NCBI GenBank assembly: GCA_946409855.1
Contig: CAMJXZ010000013.1
Coordinates: 1-21,278 of the forward strand
Direction of reading: 5' to 3'
Origin: an uncultured Clostridia bacterium
GTDB lineage: Bacteria > Bacillota > Clostridia > Christensenellales > Aristaeellaceae
Length of the DNA stretch: 21,278 nucleotides
The notes under the pieces were generated by a model that made no database searches, was not told the DNA's origin, and worked only from the letters and a program-made list of their open reading frames with translations. The position numbers and the translations under genes were made by a program. Positions 1 through 7,060 of the stretch are shown piece after piece (the first letter of the stretch is position 1; each line of letters starts with the position of its first letter).

Positions 1-1794
1 CAGAAGTGCATCCGCACCGGCGACATCGACGAGGTCGGCGACATGAGCCACCTGACCTTCTTCGAGATGCTGGGCAACTGGTCCCTGGGCGACTATTTCA
101 AAAAGGAAATGATCCCCTGGAGCTGGGAATTCCTGACCAGCGAAAAATACCTGGGCCTGCCCAAGGACAAGCTGGCCTTCACCGTCTTTGAGGGCGACAA
201 GGACTGCCCCCGGGACGAAGAGGCCGCCAACCTCTGGCGCTCCTGCGGCGTGAAGGACGACCACCTGTTCTACCTGCCCAAGGCCCACAACTGGTGGGGC
301 CCCGCCGGCGTCACCGGCCCCTGCGGCCCGGACACCGAGATGTTCATGATCGTCAAGGAGCCCTGCGGCCCCGACTGCTCCCCCGCCTGCCACTGCGGCG
401 CGTATCTGGAAATCTGGAACGACGTGTTCATGCAGTACAACAAGCAGGCGGACGGCACCTTTGTCCCCCTGGCCCAGAAGAACGTGGACACCGGCATGGG
501 CCTGGAGCGCACCATCTGCGTGCTGACCGGCAAAAAGTCCGTCTATGAGACCGACCTGTTCGCGGGCATCCTGGGCAAGATCGCCGAGCTGTCCGGCAGA
601 CAGTACGGGGAAGACGAGGAGACCACCCGGGCCTTCCGCATCATCTCCGACCACATGCGCACGGCGACCTTCATCCTGGGCGACGCCCGCGCCGTGACCC
701 CCTCCAACGTGGACCAGGGATACATCCTGCGCCGGCTCATCCGCCGCGCCGTCCGCTTCGGCATGAGCCTGAACCTGCCCGCCGGCTTCACCGCCGAGGT
801 GGCCAAGGTCATCATCGACCAGTACCAGGCCGTCTACCCAGAGCTCCTGGAGCACCGGGACTTTGTGCTGGAACAGCTGCTCATGGAAGAGGACCGTTTC
901 CAGAAGACCCTCAAGCAGGGCATGAAGGAATTTGACAAGGTGCTTGGCAACATCCAGCGCACCCGGGACACGGCCGACCAGCTGCTGGCCGCGGACGACC
1001 CGGTCGCCCTGGGCAAGGAAATGATCGAAAAGCACCAGCTGCGTCCTTCCCCCGACATGGTGCCGGTCATCGACCAGGTGAACGCCGGCAGCGCCGAGGG
1101 CGTCCGCGCCGCCGCGCAGGCCCTGCGGGACGGCCTGACCGTGATGGACGGCCGCAGTGCCTTCCGCCTGTACGACACCTACGGCTTCCCCATTGAGCTG
1201 ACGGTGGAAATGGCGAAGGAACACGGCCTGACCGTGGACGAGAATGATTTCGCCGAGCGCTTCAAACAGCACCAGCAGACCAGCCACGCCGGCGCCGAGC
1301 AGCGCTTCAAGGGCGGCCTGGCGGACCACAGCGTCCAGACAGCCTGCCTGCACACCGCGACCCACCTGCTGCAGGCCGCCCTGCGGAAGGTCCTGGGCGA
1401 CGAGGTGCACCAGAAGGGCTCCAACATCACCGCCGAGCGCCTGCGCTTTGACTTTACCTTCGGCCGCCGGGTGACCCCGGAAGAACTGGCCGAGGTGGAA
1501 AGTCTGGTCAACCAGGCCATCCAGGCCAAAGTGCCCGTCACCAAGGAAGAAATGACCGTCGCCGACGCCAAGGCGCAGGGCGCCATGGGCCTGTTTGAAA
1601 GCAAGTACGGCGACCGGGTCTCCGTCTACACCATGGGCTCCTTCTCCAAGGAAATCTGCGGCGGCCCCCACGCCGTCAACACCGGCGACCTGGTCAGCTT
1701 CAAGATCCAGAAGGAAGAATCCTCCTCCGCCGGCGTCCGCCGCATCAAGGCCGTCATCGGCCGGGACCTGAACCAGCCCGGAGAAACGCTGTAA
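1..1794 (+). CDS. alaS: Alanine--tRNA ligase, compact form, 5' end outside the window
   Basis: Charges tRNA-Ala with alanine in the cytoplasm and edits mischarged Ser/Gly-tRNA. The reading frame is open from base 1; the first visible residues, QKCIRTGDIDEVGDM, correspond to the region about 50-60 residues into the family, so only the extreme N-terminus is missing. Visible in order: class II catalytic core (FFEMLGNWSLGDYFKKE, then DTGMGLER as motif 3), a Cys-rich insertion with CGPDCSPACHC that could bind zinc, the tRNA-recognition helices (DQGYILRRLIRRAVRFG), and the editing domain with HTATH and CGGPH zinc ligands. It ends soon after AGVRRIKAVIG, so the C-terminal DHHA1/C-Ala domain is absent. 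The beta-barrel normally found between YDTYGFP and the editing histidines is also nearly gone. The full protein would be about 650 residues against about 870 usual. The identity is firm; the domain losses are read directly from the translation. A terminator follows. Confidence 0.95.
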   Translation, partial: QKCIRTGDIDEVGDMSHLTFFEMLGNWSLGDYFKKEMIPWSWEFLTSEKYLGLPKDKLAFTVFEGDKDCPRDEEAANLWRSCGVKDDHLFYLPKAHNWWGPAGVTGPCGPDTEMFMIVKEPCGPDCSPACHCGAYLEIWNDVFMQYNKQADGTFVPLAQKNVDTGMGLERTICVLTGKKSVYETDLFAGILGKIAELSGRQYGEDEETTRAFRIISDHMRTATFILGDARAVTPSNVDQGYILRRLIRRAVRFGMSLNLPAGFTAEVAKVIIDQYQAVYPELLEHRDFVLEQLLMEEDRFQKTLKQGMKEFDKVLGNIQRTRDTADQLLAADDPVALGKEMIEKHQLRPSPDMVPVIDQVNAGSAEGVRAAAQALRDGLTVMDGRSAFRLYDTYGFPIELTVEMAKEHGLTVDENDFAERFKQHQQTSHAGAEQRFKGGLADHSVQTACLHTATHLLQAALRKVLGDEVHQKGSNITAERLRFDFTFGRRVTPEELAEVESLVNQAIQAKVPVTKEEMTVADAKAQGAMGLFESKYGDRVSVYTMGSFSKEICGGPHAVNTGDLVSFKIQKEESSSAGVRRIKAVIGRDLNQPGETL

Positions 1795-1849
1795 GCACTG
1801 TCCTGACAGATGAATCTGTCAGCGGCGTCTCCGGTATCCCGTTTTCTCT

Positions 1850-1890
1850 CCGGGGCTGCCGCGGCCTGTGCCGCGCCGGCCCCGGTTTTT
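1850..1890 (+). terminator. Intrinsic terminator of alaS
   Basis: The outer stem CCGGGGC (1850-1856) pairs with GCCCCGG (1879-1885). The inner stem CGCGGC (1860-1865) pairs with GCCGCG (1870-1875) around a CTGT loop. Five T residues follow directly (1886-1890). A separate 8-bp hairpin at 1803-1822 lacks a T tract. Confidence 0.85.
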
Positions 1891-1930
1891 GATGCGTTTT
1901 CCCTCTGTCCTGAACCGCGGGAGAAAAAGC

Positions 1931-2439
1931 GTGAAAAAGTATCTGTGCCTGCTTCTTGCCGCCTTTGGTCTGCTGCTCATCGGCCGCGCCGCCCGAGCCG
2001 ATGAACCCAGCGGGGATTACCTGTACACCACCACCGCTTCCGGAGAAGCGATCATCACCGGGTATCTGGGCCGCGATACGCAAGTGTCCGTTCCCCGGTC
2101 CCTGAACGGGCTTACCGTCTCGGCAGTGCGGCTTTCATGAACTGCGACGCCCTTTATGAAATCACCCTGCCGGATGAGATCACCTTCATCGGAGAAAAAG
2201 CCTTCTGGTCCTGCGACCGCCTGCTTTCCGTCAGGCTGCCCAAAGCGCTCCAAAGGATCGGGGACGGCGCTTTTTCCTGCTGCCACAGCCTCCTGGAAAT
2301 CGACCTGCCGGACCGCGTCCAGTCGGTGGGCGAAAAAGCTTTTTCCTCCTGCGACAGCCTTTACCGGGTCCACCTGCCGGACAGCTTCGCCGAGCGGTAC
2401 TGCCGGGAAAACGGCCTTGCTTTCCGGCTCGCCGACTGA
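1931..2439 (+). pseudogene. Secreted BspA-like leucine-rich-repeat protein, frameshifted
   Basis: The N-terminal part starts at GTG 1931 after a GGGAG ribosome site and encodes a signal peptide (KKYLCLLLAAFGLLLIGRAA) plus the start of a repeat domain, but this frame ends at TGA 2138-2140. The rest continues in another frame (codons from 2122 to the stop at 2437) with three LRR_5-type repeats: IGEKAFWSCDRL, IGDGAFSCCHSL and VGEKAFSSCDSL, each followed by a LP-x-x-L/V segment. Joining the frames near 2123 gives a continuous repeat, so one gene has been broken. The net length is short by one base modulo three; loss of one copy of a 7-base tandem repeat (TCGGCAG) would explain it exactly. Restored, the protein would be about 171 residues. 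BspA-like repeats are usually surface-exposed adhesion or binding modules. No promoter is visible between the alaS terminator and the start. An ATG at 1892 is in frame but has a poorer ribosome site. A sequencing or assembly error is the main alternative to real decay. Confidence 0.7.
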
Positions 2440-2479
2440 TTAAAAAACGCGCACGGCGCAGCGAAACCTCATCAGGATC

Positions 2480-2524
2480 CTTCGCGGCCATCCCGGACCC
2501 TGCCGGGCGGCCGCGAAGTTTTTT
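2480..2524 (+). terminator. Intrinsic terminator
   Basis: A 10-bp perfect stem, CTTCGCGGCC (2480-2489) with GGCCGCGAAG (2509-2518), is capped by an inner 5-bp stem CCCGG/CCGGG (2492-2496 and 2503-2507). Six T residues follow (2519-2524). It ends transcription across the broken LRR gene and isolates the next promoter. Confidence 0.9.
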
Positions 2525-2558
2525 CTTCCTCCGGCCCCCTTTTCGTCACGAAAAGTTC

Positions 2559-2587
2559 TTGCATTTTTAACAGATCATTAATATAAT
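2559..2587 (+). promoter_or_regulatory. Sigma-A promoter for the PIG-L deacetylase/SH3 gene pair
   Basis: TTGCAT (2559-2564), a 17-base spacer and a perfect TATAAT (2582-2587). It lies just after a strong terminator and about 100 bases before the start of the deacetylase gene at 2687, implying a leader of about 90 nt. Confidence 0.8.
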
Positions 2588-2686
2588 AGACATGAAGGTA
2601 AGACATGGCCGGGGACTGCCGGTACAGCGGCATATCCGTTCATTCCGCCCGGAATCTCTTCATTTATTTTATTTAAAGGAAACGGC

Positions 2687-3877
2687 ATGAAACATTTTTC
2701 CAGAATTTTCTTTTTTCTTGTTTTTATGATGTGCCTGGCCGCCGCCCCCAGCCTGGCGGAAACGGCGCGGGACATTACCGCCCAGGCCACGCTCAAGGCC
2801 TCCAACCATCAGATCAGTTCCGCCCGCGTCCTGGACCGGGATTACAAGACCATCTGGAACAGCCTCAACCGCCGCAAGGAAAACCTGGAGTTTGAAACGG
2901 ACGAACCCTGTTTCGGCATCTATCTCTGCTCCGGGATGGAAAAGCTCAAGCCCTGGATCGTCGAGGTGCCCCAGGGGAAGGACTGGGTGGAAGTTGCCCG
3001 CTCTCAAGGGAAATACGGCCACGAGTACGTGCCGCTGGACGGGCTGACCCATTTCCGGGTGCGGCTGGAAGGAAACGCCTCCCAGGTGTTTTCCGTCAAT
3101 GAAATCTACCTGCTCTCCGCAGGGGACCTGCCGGACTGGGTGCAGGTCTGGCAGCCCACCGTGGAAAAGGCCGACCTGATGATCCTGGCCGCCCATCCGG
3201 ACGACGAGATGCTCTTTTTCGGCGGCATGATCCCCACCTACGCGGGGGAGAAAAAGCTGGACGTGGTCGTCTGCTACCTGACCTGCGGGACGCCGGGCCG
3301 GCGCAGCGAGCTACTCAACGGCCTGTGGTACTGCGGGGTGCGGACCTATCCGGACATCGGCACTTTCTGGGACAAGATCACCTACAAGCTCGACAAGCAG
3401 TACAAGGTCTGGGGGCAGAACACCATCTGGAAATATGTGACGGCCCTGCTGCGCCGCTACAAGCCGGAGGTCGTCGCCACCCACGACGTGAACGGCGAAT
3501 ACGGCCACGGCGCCCACCGGGTCTGCGCGGACGCCTGCCTGCACTGCGTCGCCGCCGCCGCCGATGAAAGCAAGTACAAGGACAGCCTGAAGACCTACGG
3601 CGCCTGGCAGGTCAAAAAGCTGTACATCCACATGTACCCGCAGAACCAGGTGGAATTCGACTGGGACGTCCCGCTGGAAAGCCAGGGGGGCAAAACCGGT
3701 TTTGAAACCGCGGTGGAAGCGTACAAGCTCTACGTTTCCCAGCAGCAGCCCCAGTATCAGGTGGAACCGCGGGACAGCGTGAAGAGCTGCTACCTCTTCG
3801 GCCTGGCCTACACGGCCGTCGGCCCGGACACCGAAAAGAAGGACCTGTTTGAGAACGTTTTTCCCGCCGAACCGTAA
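2687..3877 (+). CDS. Secreted PIG-L/LmbE-family deacetylase
   Basis: Predicted zinc-dependent N-acetyl hydrolase of the PIG-L (GlcNAc-PI de-N-acetylase) family, 396 residues. Residues 1-24 form a Sec signal peptide ending in PSLA, so it should act outside the membrane, where N-acetylated sugars of glycans or envelope polymers are plausible substrates. About residues 25-145 resemble a small beta-sandwich like those of discoidin/F5-8C carbohydrate-binding modules; this is an inference from the KASNHQ and VFSVNEIYLLSAG segments. The catalytic domain follows with the family motif AHPDDE (His170, Asp172, Asp173), then HDVNGEYGHGAH (His266, His274, His277) supplying the other metal ligands. The start is supported by AAAGGAAA about nine bases upstream. 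The SH3 gene begins 24 bases after the stop, so the two probably share the promoter at 2559 and may act at the same cell-surface target. The substrate is unknown. Confidence 0.85.
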   Translation: MKHFSRIFFFLVFMMCLAAAPSLAETARDITAQATLKASNHQISSARVLDRDYKTIWNSLNRRKENLEFETDEPCFGIYLCSGMEKLKPWIVEVPQGKDWVEVARSQGKYGHEYVPLDGLTHFRVRLEGNASQVFSVNEIYLLSAGDLPDWVQVWQPTVEKADLMILAAHPDDEMLFFGGMIPTYAGEKKLDVVVCYLTCGTPGRRSELLNGLWYCGVRTYPDIGTFWDKITYKLDKQYKVWGQNTIWKYVTALLRRYKPEVVATHDVNGEYGHGAHRVCADACLHCVAAAADESKYKDSLKTYGAWQVKKLYIHMYPQNQVEFDWDVPLESQGGKTGFETAVEAYKLYVSQQQPQYQVEPRDSVKSCYLFGLAYTAVGPDTEKKDLFENVFPAEP

Positions 3878-3901
3878 CATCACCTTACAGGAGGGACGTC
3901 C

Positions 3902-5348
3902 ATGAAAAGACTGTGCTGCGCGCTGCTTTCCGTCCTGCTGCTCCTTTCCCTGCTGCCTCAAGCTCTTTCAGCTTGTTCTGCAGTTCCTTTCCCTGCTGCC
4001 GCAGGCTTTCGCGGAAATGCCGGATTTGTATTATACCAACAAAGTCAAGTATATCAAGGCGGTACAGGCCTACAACTACCGGGTCAAGCTGCGCGGTGAG
4101 CCCCTCGCGGAAGAGCACGCAAGCGGCCCGATCCTCGGCTGGTATTACTCCGGAACGCCGGTATTTGAGCTGGGAAGAACAACTGTACCAAGCAGTTTGA
4201 AGAACGGATTGGTCGAATGGTCACTGGTCCGGGTCGGCGGACGCCTAGGATACATGATGTCCGAATTCCTGGTGGACTATCCGGACTGTGATCCATCTTA
4301 CGCCGAAGTGTTCCCGATGGAAGGAGAAACCGCCGCTTTCAGCCGGATTACTTCCGTTGATCATATTGTCACCGGAAATCCGTTTCAATTAAACATCACT
4401 GCCGTCCAGGACACTGCTCCTGACGTACTCCCGGTACACAGCATCATCCGGGTACTGGGCATCCTGAAAGAAGAAGACTCTGACGAAGGCCCTCTGCACA
4501 TCGCGGTGGACAGGGAAGACGGCACCGTTTACGGCTTCCTTTCTTCCGAAGAGGCCGCCTGGACCTGGGACCATCAGACCGCCAAGGTGCGCGCCCTGGT
4601 CCCGGATGAGCTGATCCCGCTCCGGCAGAAGCCGGACGCCTCTTCCCAGCGGATCTGCTCCCTGTATCCCGGCACGGAGGTCATGAACCTGTTCACGACG
4701 TTCACCAGCGGGGCCGGCTGGACCCGCGTCCGCCTGGATAAAACCATCGGGTATGTCATCACCGCGCAGCTGGATTTTGACGCCCAGGAGTTCCCGCTTT
4801 TCCGTCCCCAGCCGGCCCGGCTGAAAGTGACCAGCGCCGCCCTTGCCGCCGGCCTGTCGTCCAAAGTCGTCAAGGACAACATGCTGTTCGTGCTGGGCAA
4901 ACGGACCGGTAAAACCGGGTCTTACCTGTGCCTGACCAGAAACAGGGACCAGGACGGGGACAATTACCTGATCCAGACCGGCTATATCCCCCAGAAAGAA
5001 CTGATCCTCCCCGAGCCGGGCGGCGTATCGACCAAAGGCACCCTGACCGCCGACTCCTGCCTGTATACGATGGACGAGGAAGGCGGGATGGTCAAGATCA
5101 CAGACAGTAAAGGCGTTCCCGTCGTCTATCCCGAGAAGAGCGAATTCGTCATTTCCTACGCGCTGAACGGTTATCTCCGGAAGGAAGGCGGCCCCCTCGC
5201 CGAGGGCTACTTGACCCGGAACACCGCCTGGGTATACGTGGAACTGCGCGTGCCGGAACAGTACAAGGGCGTCCGGGGCTTCCTGCCGATCAGCGTGATC
5301 AGCTTTGACCCGCGCCTGATCCTGCCCGGATACTTTACCGGGGACTGA
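3902..5348 (+). pseudogene. Secreted SH3b-repeat protein, out of frame in its signal peptide
   Basis: The start ATG 3902 has a strong AGGAGGG site and encodes MKRLCCALLSVLLLLSLLPQ, a clear signal peptide, but this frame stops at 4097-4099. The body of the protein lies in another frame and runs to 5348. The two frames are separated by a 43-base insertion between copies of a 16-base direct repeat (3942-3957 and 3985-4000). Removing 43 bases gives a perfect signal peptide ending PQAFA and a 467-residue protein. The body carries at least three SH3-like beta-barrel segments, for example VRALVPDELIPLRQKPDASS through GYVITAQLDF, and a C-terminal segment ending near the stop. Such domains usually bind peptidoglycan or extracellular polymers. 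As sequenced, secretion is lost unless translation restarts at ATG 4017, which has no signal peptide. The downstream frame is free of further damage, so the event is recent, reversible, or an assembly error. Confidence 0.75.
3942..4000 (+). repeat. 16-bp direct repeats bounding a 27-bp spacer
   Basis: TCCTTTCCCTGCTGCC occurs at 3942-3957 and again at 3985-4000, a period of 43 bases. 43 is not a multiple of three, so having two copies instead of one moves the SH3 gene out of frame. The 27-base spacer (3958-3984) has a local palindrome, AAGCTCTTTCAGCTT. Confidence 0.9.
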
Positions 5349-5669
5349 CCGGTTCCGGCGGCATCCGGTTTTCTCCGGCGCAGCCGCTGTTTTTCAGCCG
5401 GACAAATTCCGGTCCTTCACGGAAAGCCGGGAAACCGCCTGCCGGAAACAGGGAGCGATTGTCCGGGATCCTGCCGCTTACCGTGCATCCGCACATCTGA
5501 ATCATGGATTCTTCGCGATAAGGCCGGCCCATTGGGGCCGGCCTTCCTCATCGCGCAGAATCATACCTGGGGGCAGCCCCCGGGAACGGCTCCGTCTGTC
5601 CTGTTTCGCCGGACATCCGGCTCTGCCCACCAGCGCCCGCCCTCCTGGCGTCACCCTGAACCCAGAAAA
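5349..5669. other. Non-coding stretch between the SH3 gene and the converging minus-strand gene
   Basis: No convincing gene. It holds one strong hairpin: AAGGCCGGCCC (5520-5530) pairs with GGGCCGGCCTT (5535-5545) around ATTG. No T tract follows on either strand, so it is not a clear terminator. A GGGGGC/GCCCCC-type inverted repeat near 5570-5582 resembles the first hairpin of the modular repeat family described elsewhere in this window, but is too diverged to call firmly. Confidence 0.5.
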
Positions 5670-5694
5670 GCGTTTGCCGCCGCAAGGCAAACGC
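5670..5694 (-). repeat. Degenerate copy of the TTTGCC/GGCAAA stem-loop module
   Basis: GCGTTTGCC (5670-5678) pairs with GGCAAACGC (5686-5694). Read on the minus strand, a run of C residues and GGCGTTTGCC precede GGCAAACGC, matching the second stem of the modular repeats at 6810, 13529 and 21194. The arms have different bases, and the inner hairpin is lost. Assignment to the family is an inference. Confidence 0.45.
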
Positions 5695-5724
5695 CAGGGG
5701 GAAGGATCTGTTCTGCCGTTCAAA

Positions 5725-5760
5725 AGGCAATCCGCCCCGCAAACGCGGGGCGGATTGCTT
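5725..5760 (-). terminator. Terminator of the minus-strand secreted-protein gene
   Basis: A 14-bp perfect stem, GCAATCCGCCCCGC (5727-5740) with GCGGGGCGGATTGC (5745-5758), has an AAAC loop. On the minus strand it lies about 37 bases past the stop at 5795 and is followed by CTTTTG. The T tract is short, but the stem is very stable. Confidence 0.7.
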
Positions 5761-5794
5761 GTTCGCTTATCTTGATTTGTTTCCGTCCGATTGA

Positions 5795-6565
5795 TCATTC
5801 AACCCGGGGGCTGCGGAAGGAGGTCACGGGCTTCAGGCCGCCGCGCTTGTACTGGGTGACTTTGCCACTCCAGTATTCCCACAGGTACCACTTGTTCAGG
5901 TTCTTGCCGCTGCCGGACTTCAGGGTGGGCAGATCGTCCCGGTCATACCAGCCTTCCAGGATCTGGTCCTTGGTGTAGTGATGCAGGTACTGGGTGGGGG
6001 AAAGCTTCCTGGAGGCATGCTGGCCGTCCACCTTGGAGAACGTGATCTTCGGGAAGGTGATCCCGGCCACGGTGGTGGTGGTATGGGTTTCCAGCATGGT
6101 CACGGTGGAGGCGGCGTACCGGACGGTGTATTTTTCCTTGTCGCTGACCTGGTAGGTGATCAGGTAGTCGATCAGGGTATGGGGCGCGTCGTTGCGGTAA
6201 TTCGCCACGATCTTGCGGATGTAATTGCCCTTGGGGTAGTAGGTGCGCACCTGGGCGACGTACAGGGTGTCGTAGGTCGCATTCTTTTTCGTCTTGACGC
6301 CGTTCACCCGGACGTATTTATAGCCTTTGACCGTAACCTGTTCCCAGGTCACAAAGGTTTCGCCGCCCTCCTGGCCGGTCCGGAAAGGATCGCCCTTGTA
6401 ATTGCACTCATCGGCGATGGCCTCGGAATAGTCCGGCAGCGCCAGCCGCTCCACCCGATTGGGAATGTAGCAGGTCACTTCCTCCGCGCCCAGCGCAGCC
6501 GTGGAAACGGACAGCACGGATACGGCAACCAGCAGGAGCGCAAGCAGACGTACGTTCTTTTTCAT
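5795..6565 (-). CDS. Secreted protein of unknown function, small paralogue
   Basis: 256 residues. A signal peptide, MKKNVRLLALLLVAVSVLSV onward, ends at LGA before EEVTCYIPN. I chose ATG 6565 over an upstream in-frame start because it has an AGGA site 8-9 bases upstream and begins the signal peptide. No known domain is recognised. It is clearly related to the 517-residue protein at 14057-15610. Both have IPN-x-x-x-RL-x-LPD just after the signal peptide, a Y-P-x-x-NYI segment followed by RND, an ITY strand, and a C-terminus ending TSF-x-SPR. Repeated aromatic and charged strands suggest a beta-rich extracellular fold. It has its own promoter (6607-6635) and terminator, so it is a single-gene unit. 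Function is not inferred. Confidence 0.8.
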   Translation of the reverse strand: MKKNVRLLALLLVAVSVLSVSTAALGAEEVTCYIPNRVERLALPDYSEAIADECNYKGDPFRTGQEGGETFVTWEQVTVKGYKYVRVNGVKTKKNATYDTLYVAQVRTYYPKGNYIRKIVANYRNDAPHTLIDYLITYQVSDKEKYTVRYAASTVTMLETHTTTTVAGITFPKITFSKVDGQHASRKLSPTQYLHHYTKDQILEGWYDRDDLPTLKSGSGKNLNKWYLWEYWSGKVTQYKRGGLKPVTSFRSPRVE

Positions 6566-6606
6566 GGAAGATTCCTCTCTTTCTCTGAATATCATTTGCC
6601 TGATCC

Positions 6607-6635
6607 ATTATAGCGCATTCGGTCCGTCAGCACAA
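6607..6635 (-). promoter_or_regulatory. Sigma-A promoter for the gene at 5795-6565
   Basis: On the minus strand, TTGTGC (6635-6630), a 17-base spacer and a perfect TATAAT (6612-6607), about 42 bases before the ATG. It diverges from the plus-strand promoter at 6700. Confidence 0.8.
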
Positions 6636-6699
6636 TATTTTTTTCCTGTTTTCGCAGAATTTAAGATTTTCGAAAGATTTCCGTATCGCAGGGCGTCCG

Positions 6700-6728
6700 T
6701 TGTCATTCCCCCGATTTCATGGTATAGT
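6700..6728 (+). promoter_or_regulatory. Sigma-A promoter at the edge of the multi-hairpin leader
   Basis: TTGTCA (6700-6705), a 17-base spacer and TATAGT (6723-6728). The expected transcription start is near 6735, almost exactly the left border of the modular repeat. The repeat would therefore form the 5' leader of the MFS transporter mRNA. Confidence 0.75.
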
Positions 6729-6734
6729 ATCCGT

Positions 6735-7028
6735 ACATGTACCTGTTCAGTCCAAGACTGAACAGATACCGCAGGGGGGTCTTTCGACCCCCCTACGAAA
6801 CCCCCCAAACGGATTTGCCTGTCGCCCTTACAGGGCTCCCGGGCGGCAAATCCGCAAGGAACGCATTTTTGCTCCCGGATGGCAAGCTAACCTCCGCAAA
6901 AATGCTCCTCGCGGCGTACATGCCGCCGCTGCGGATTGTAATCAGGGGGAAGATTCCCCCTGATCACCCCCTCCGCAGATCGATGCATGTCTTCTCCTTT
7001 GTCAGGGGACTGAACAGTTGCCCGTACA
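6735..7028 (+). repeat. Modular multi-hairpin element, copy A
   Basis: About 290 bases, non-coding, with these parts in order. Left end: hairpin CTGTTCAGTC/GACTGAACAG (6743 onward). H1: GGGGGGT (6774-6780) with ACCCCCC (6787-6793). H2: CGGATTTGCC (6810-6819) with GGCAAATCCG (6845-6854), enclosing GCCC/GGGC (6824-6827 and 6833-6836). H3: GCATTTTTGC (6863-6872) with GCAAAAATGC (6896-6905). Linker: GTACATGCCGCCGCTGCGG, starting at 6916. H4: ATCAGGGGGAA (6941-6951) with TTCCCCCTGAT (6954-6964), flanked by TGCGGA/TCCGCA. Right end: GACTGAACAG (7008-7017), inverted relative to the left end. It lies between a promoter and the ribosome site of the MFS gene. H1, H2 and the linker recur at 13490; H1 and H2 recur at 21151; both ends and H4 recur inverted at 17497. 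No transposase is nearby. Confidence 0.85.
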
Positions 7029-7060
7029 TTACATTCATGCGTGGGAAAGAGGAAAAAACC

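Noticed and set aside
5520..5545. Intrinsic terminator after the SH3 gene
   Set aside because: A strong 11-bp stem, but no T tract follows on either strand.
6737..7060. N-terminal extension of the MFS protein
   Set aside because: The frame is open only because it runs through palindromic repeats; ATG 7061 has a ribosome site and the expected N-terminus.
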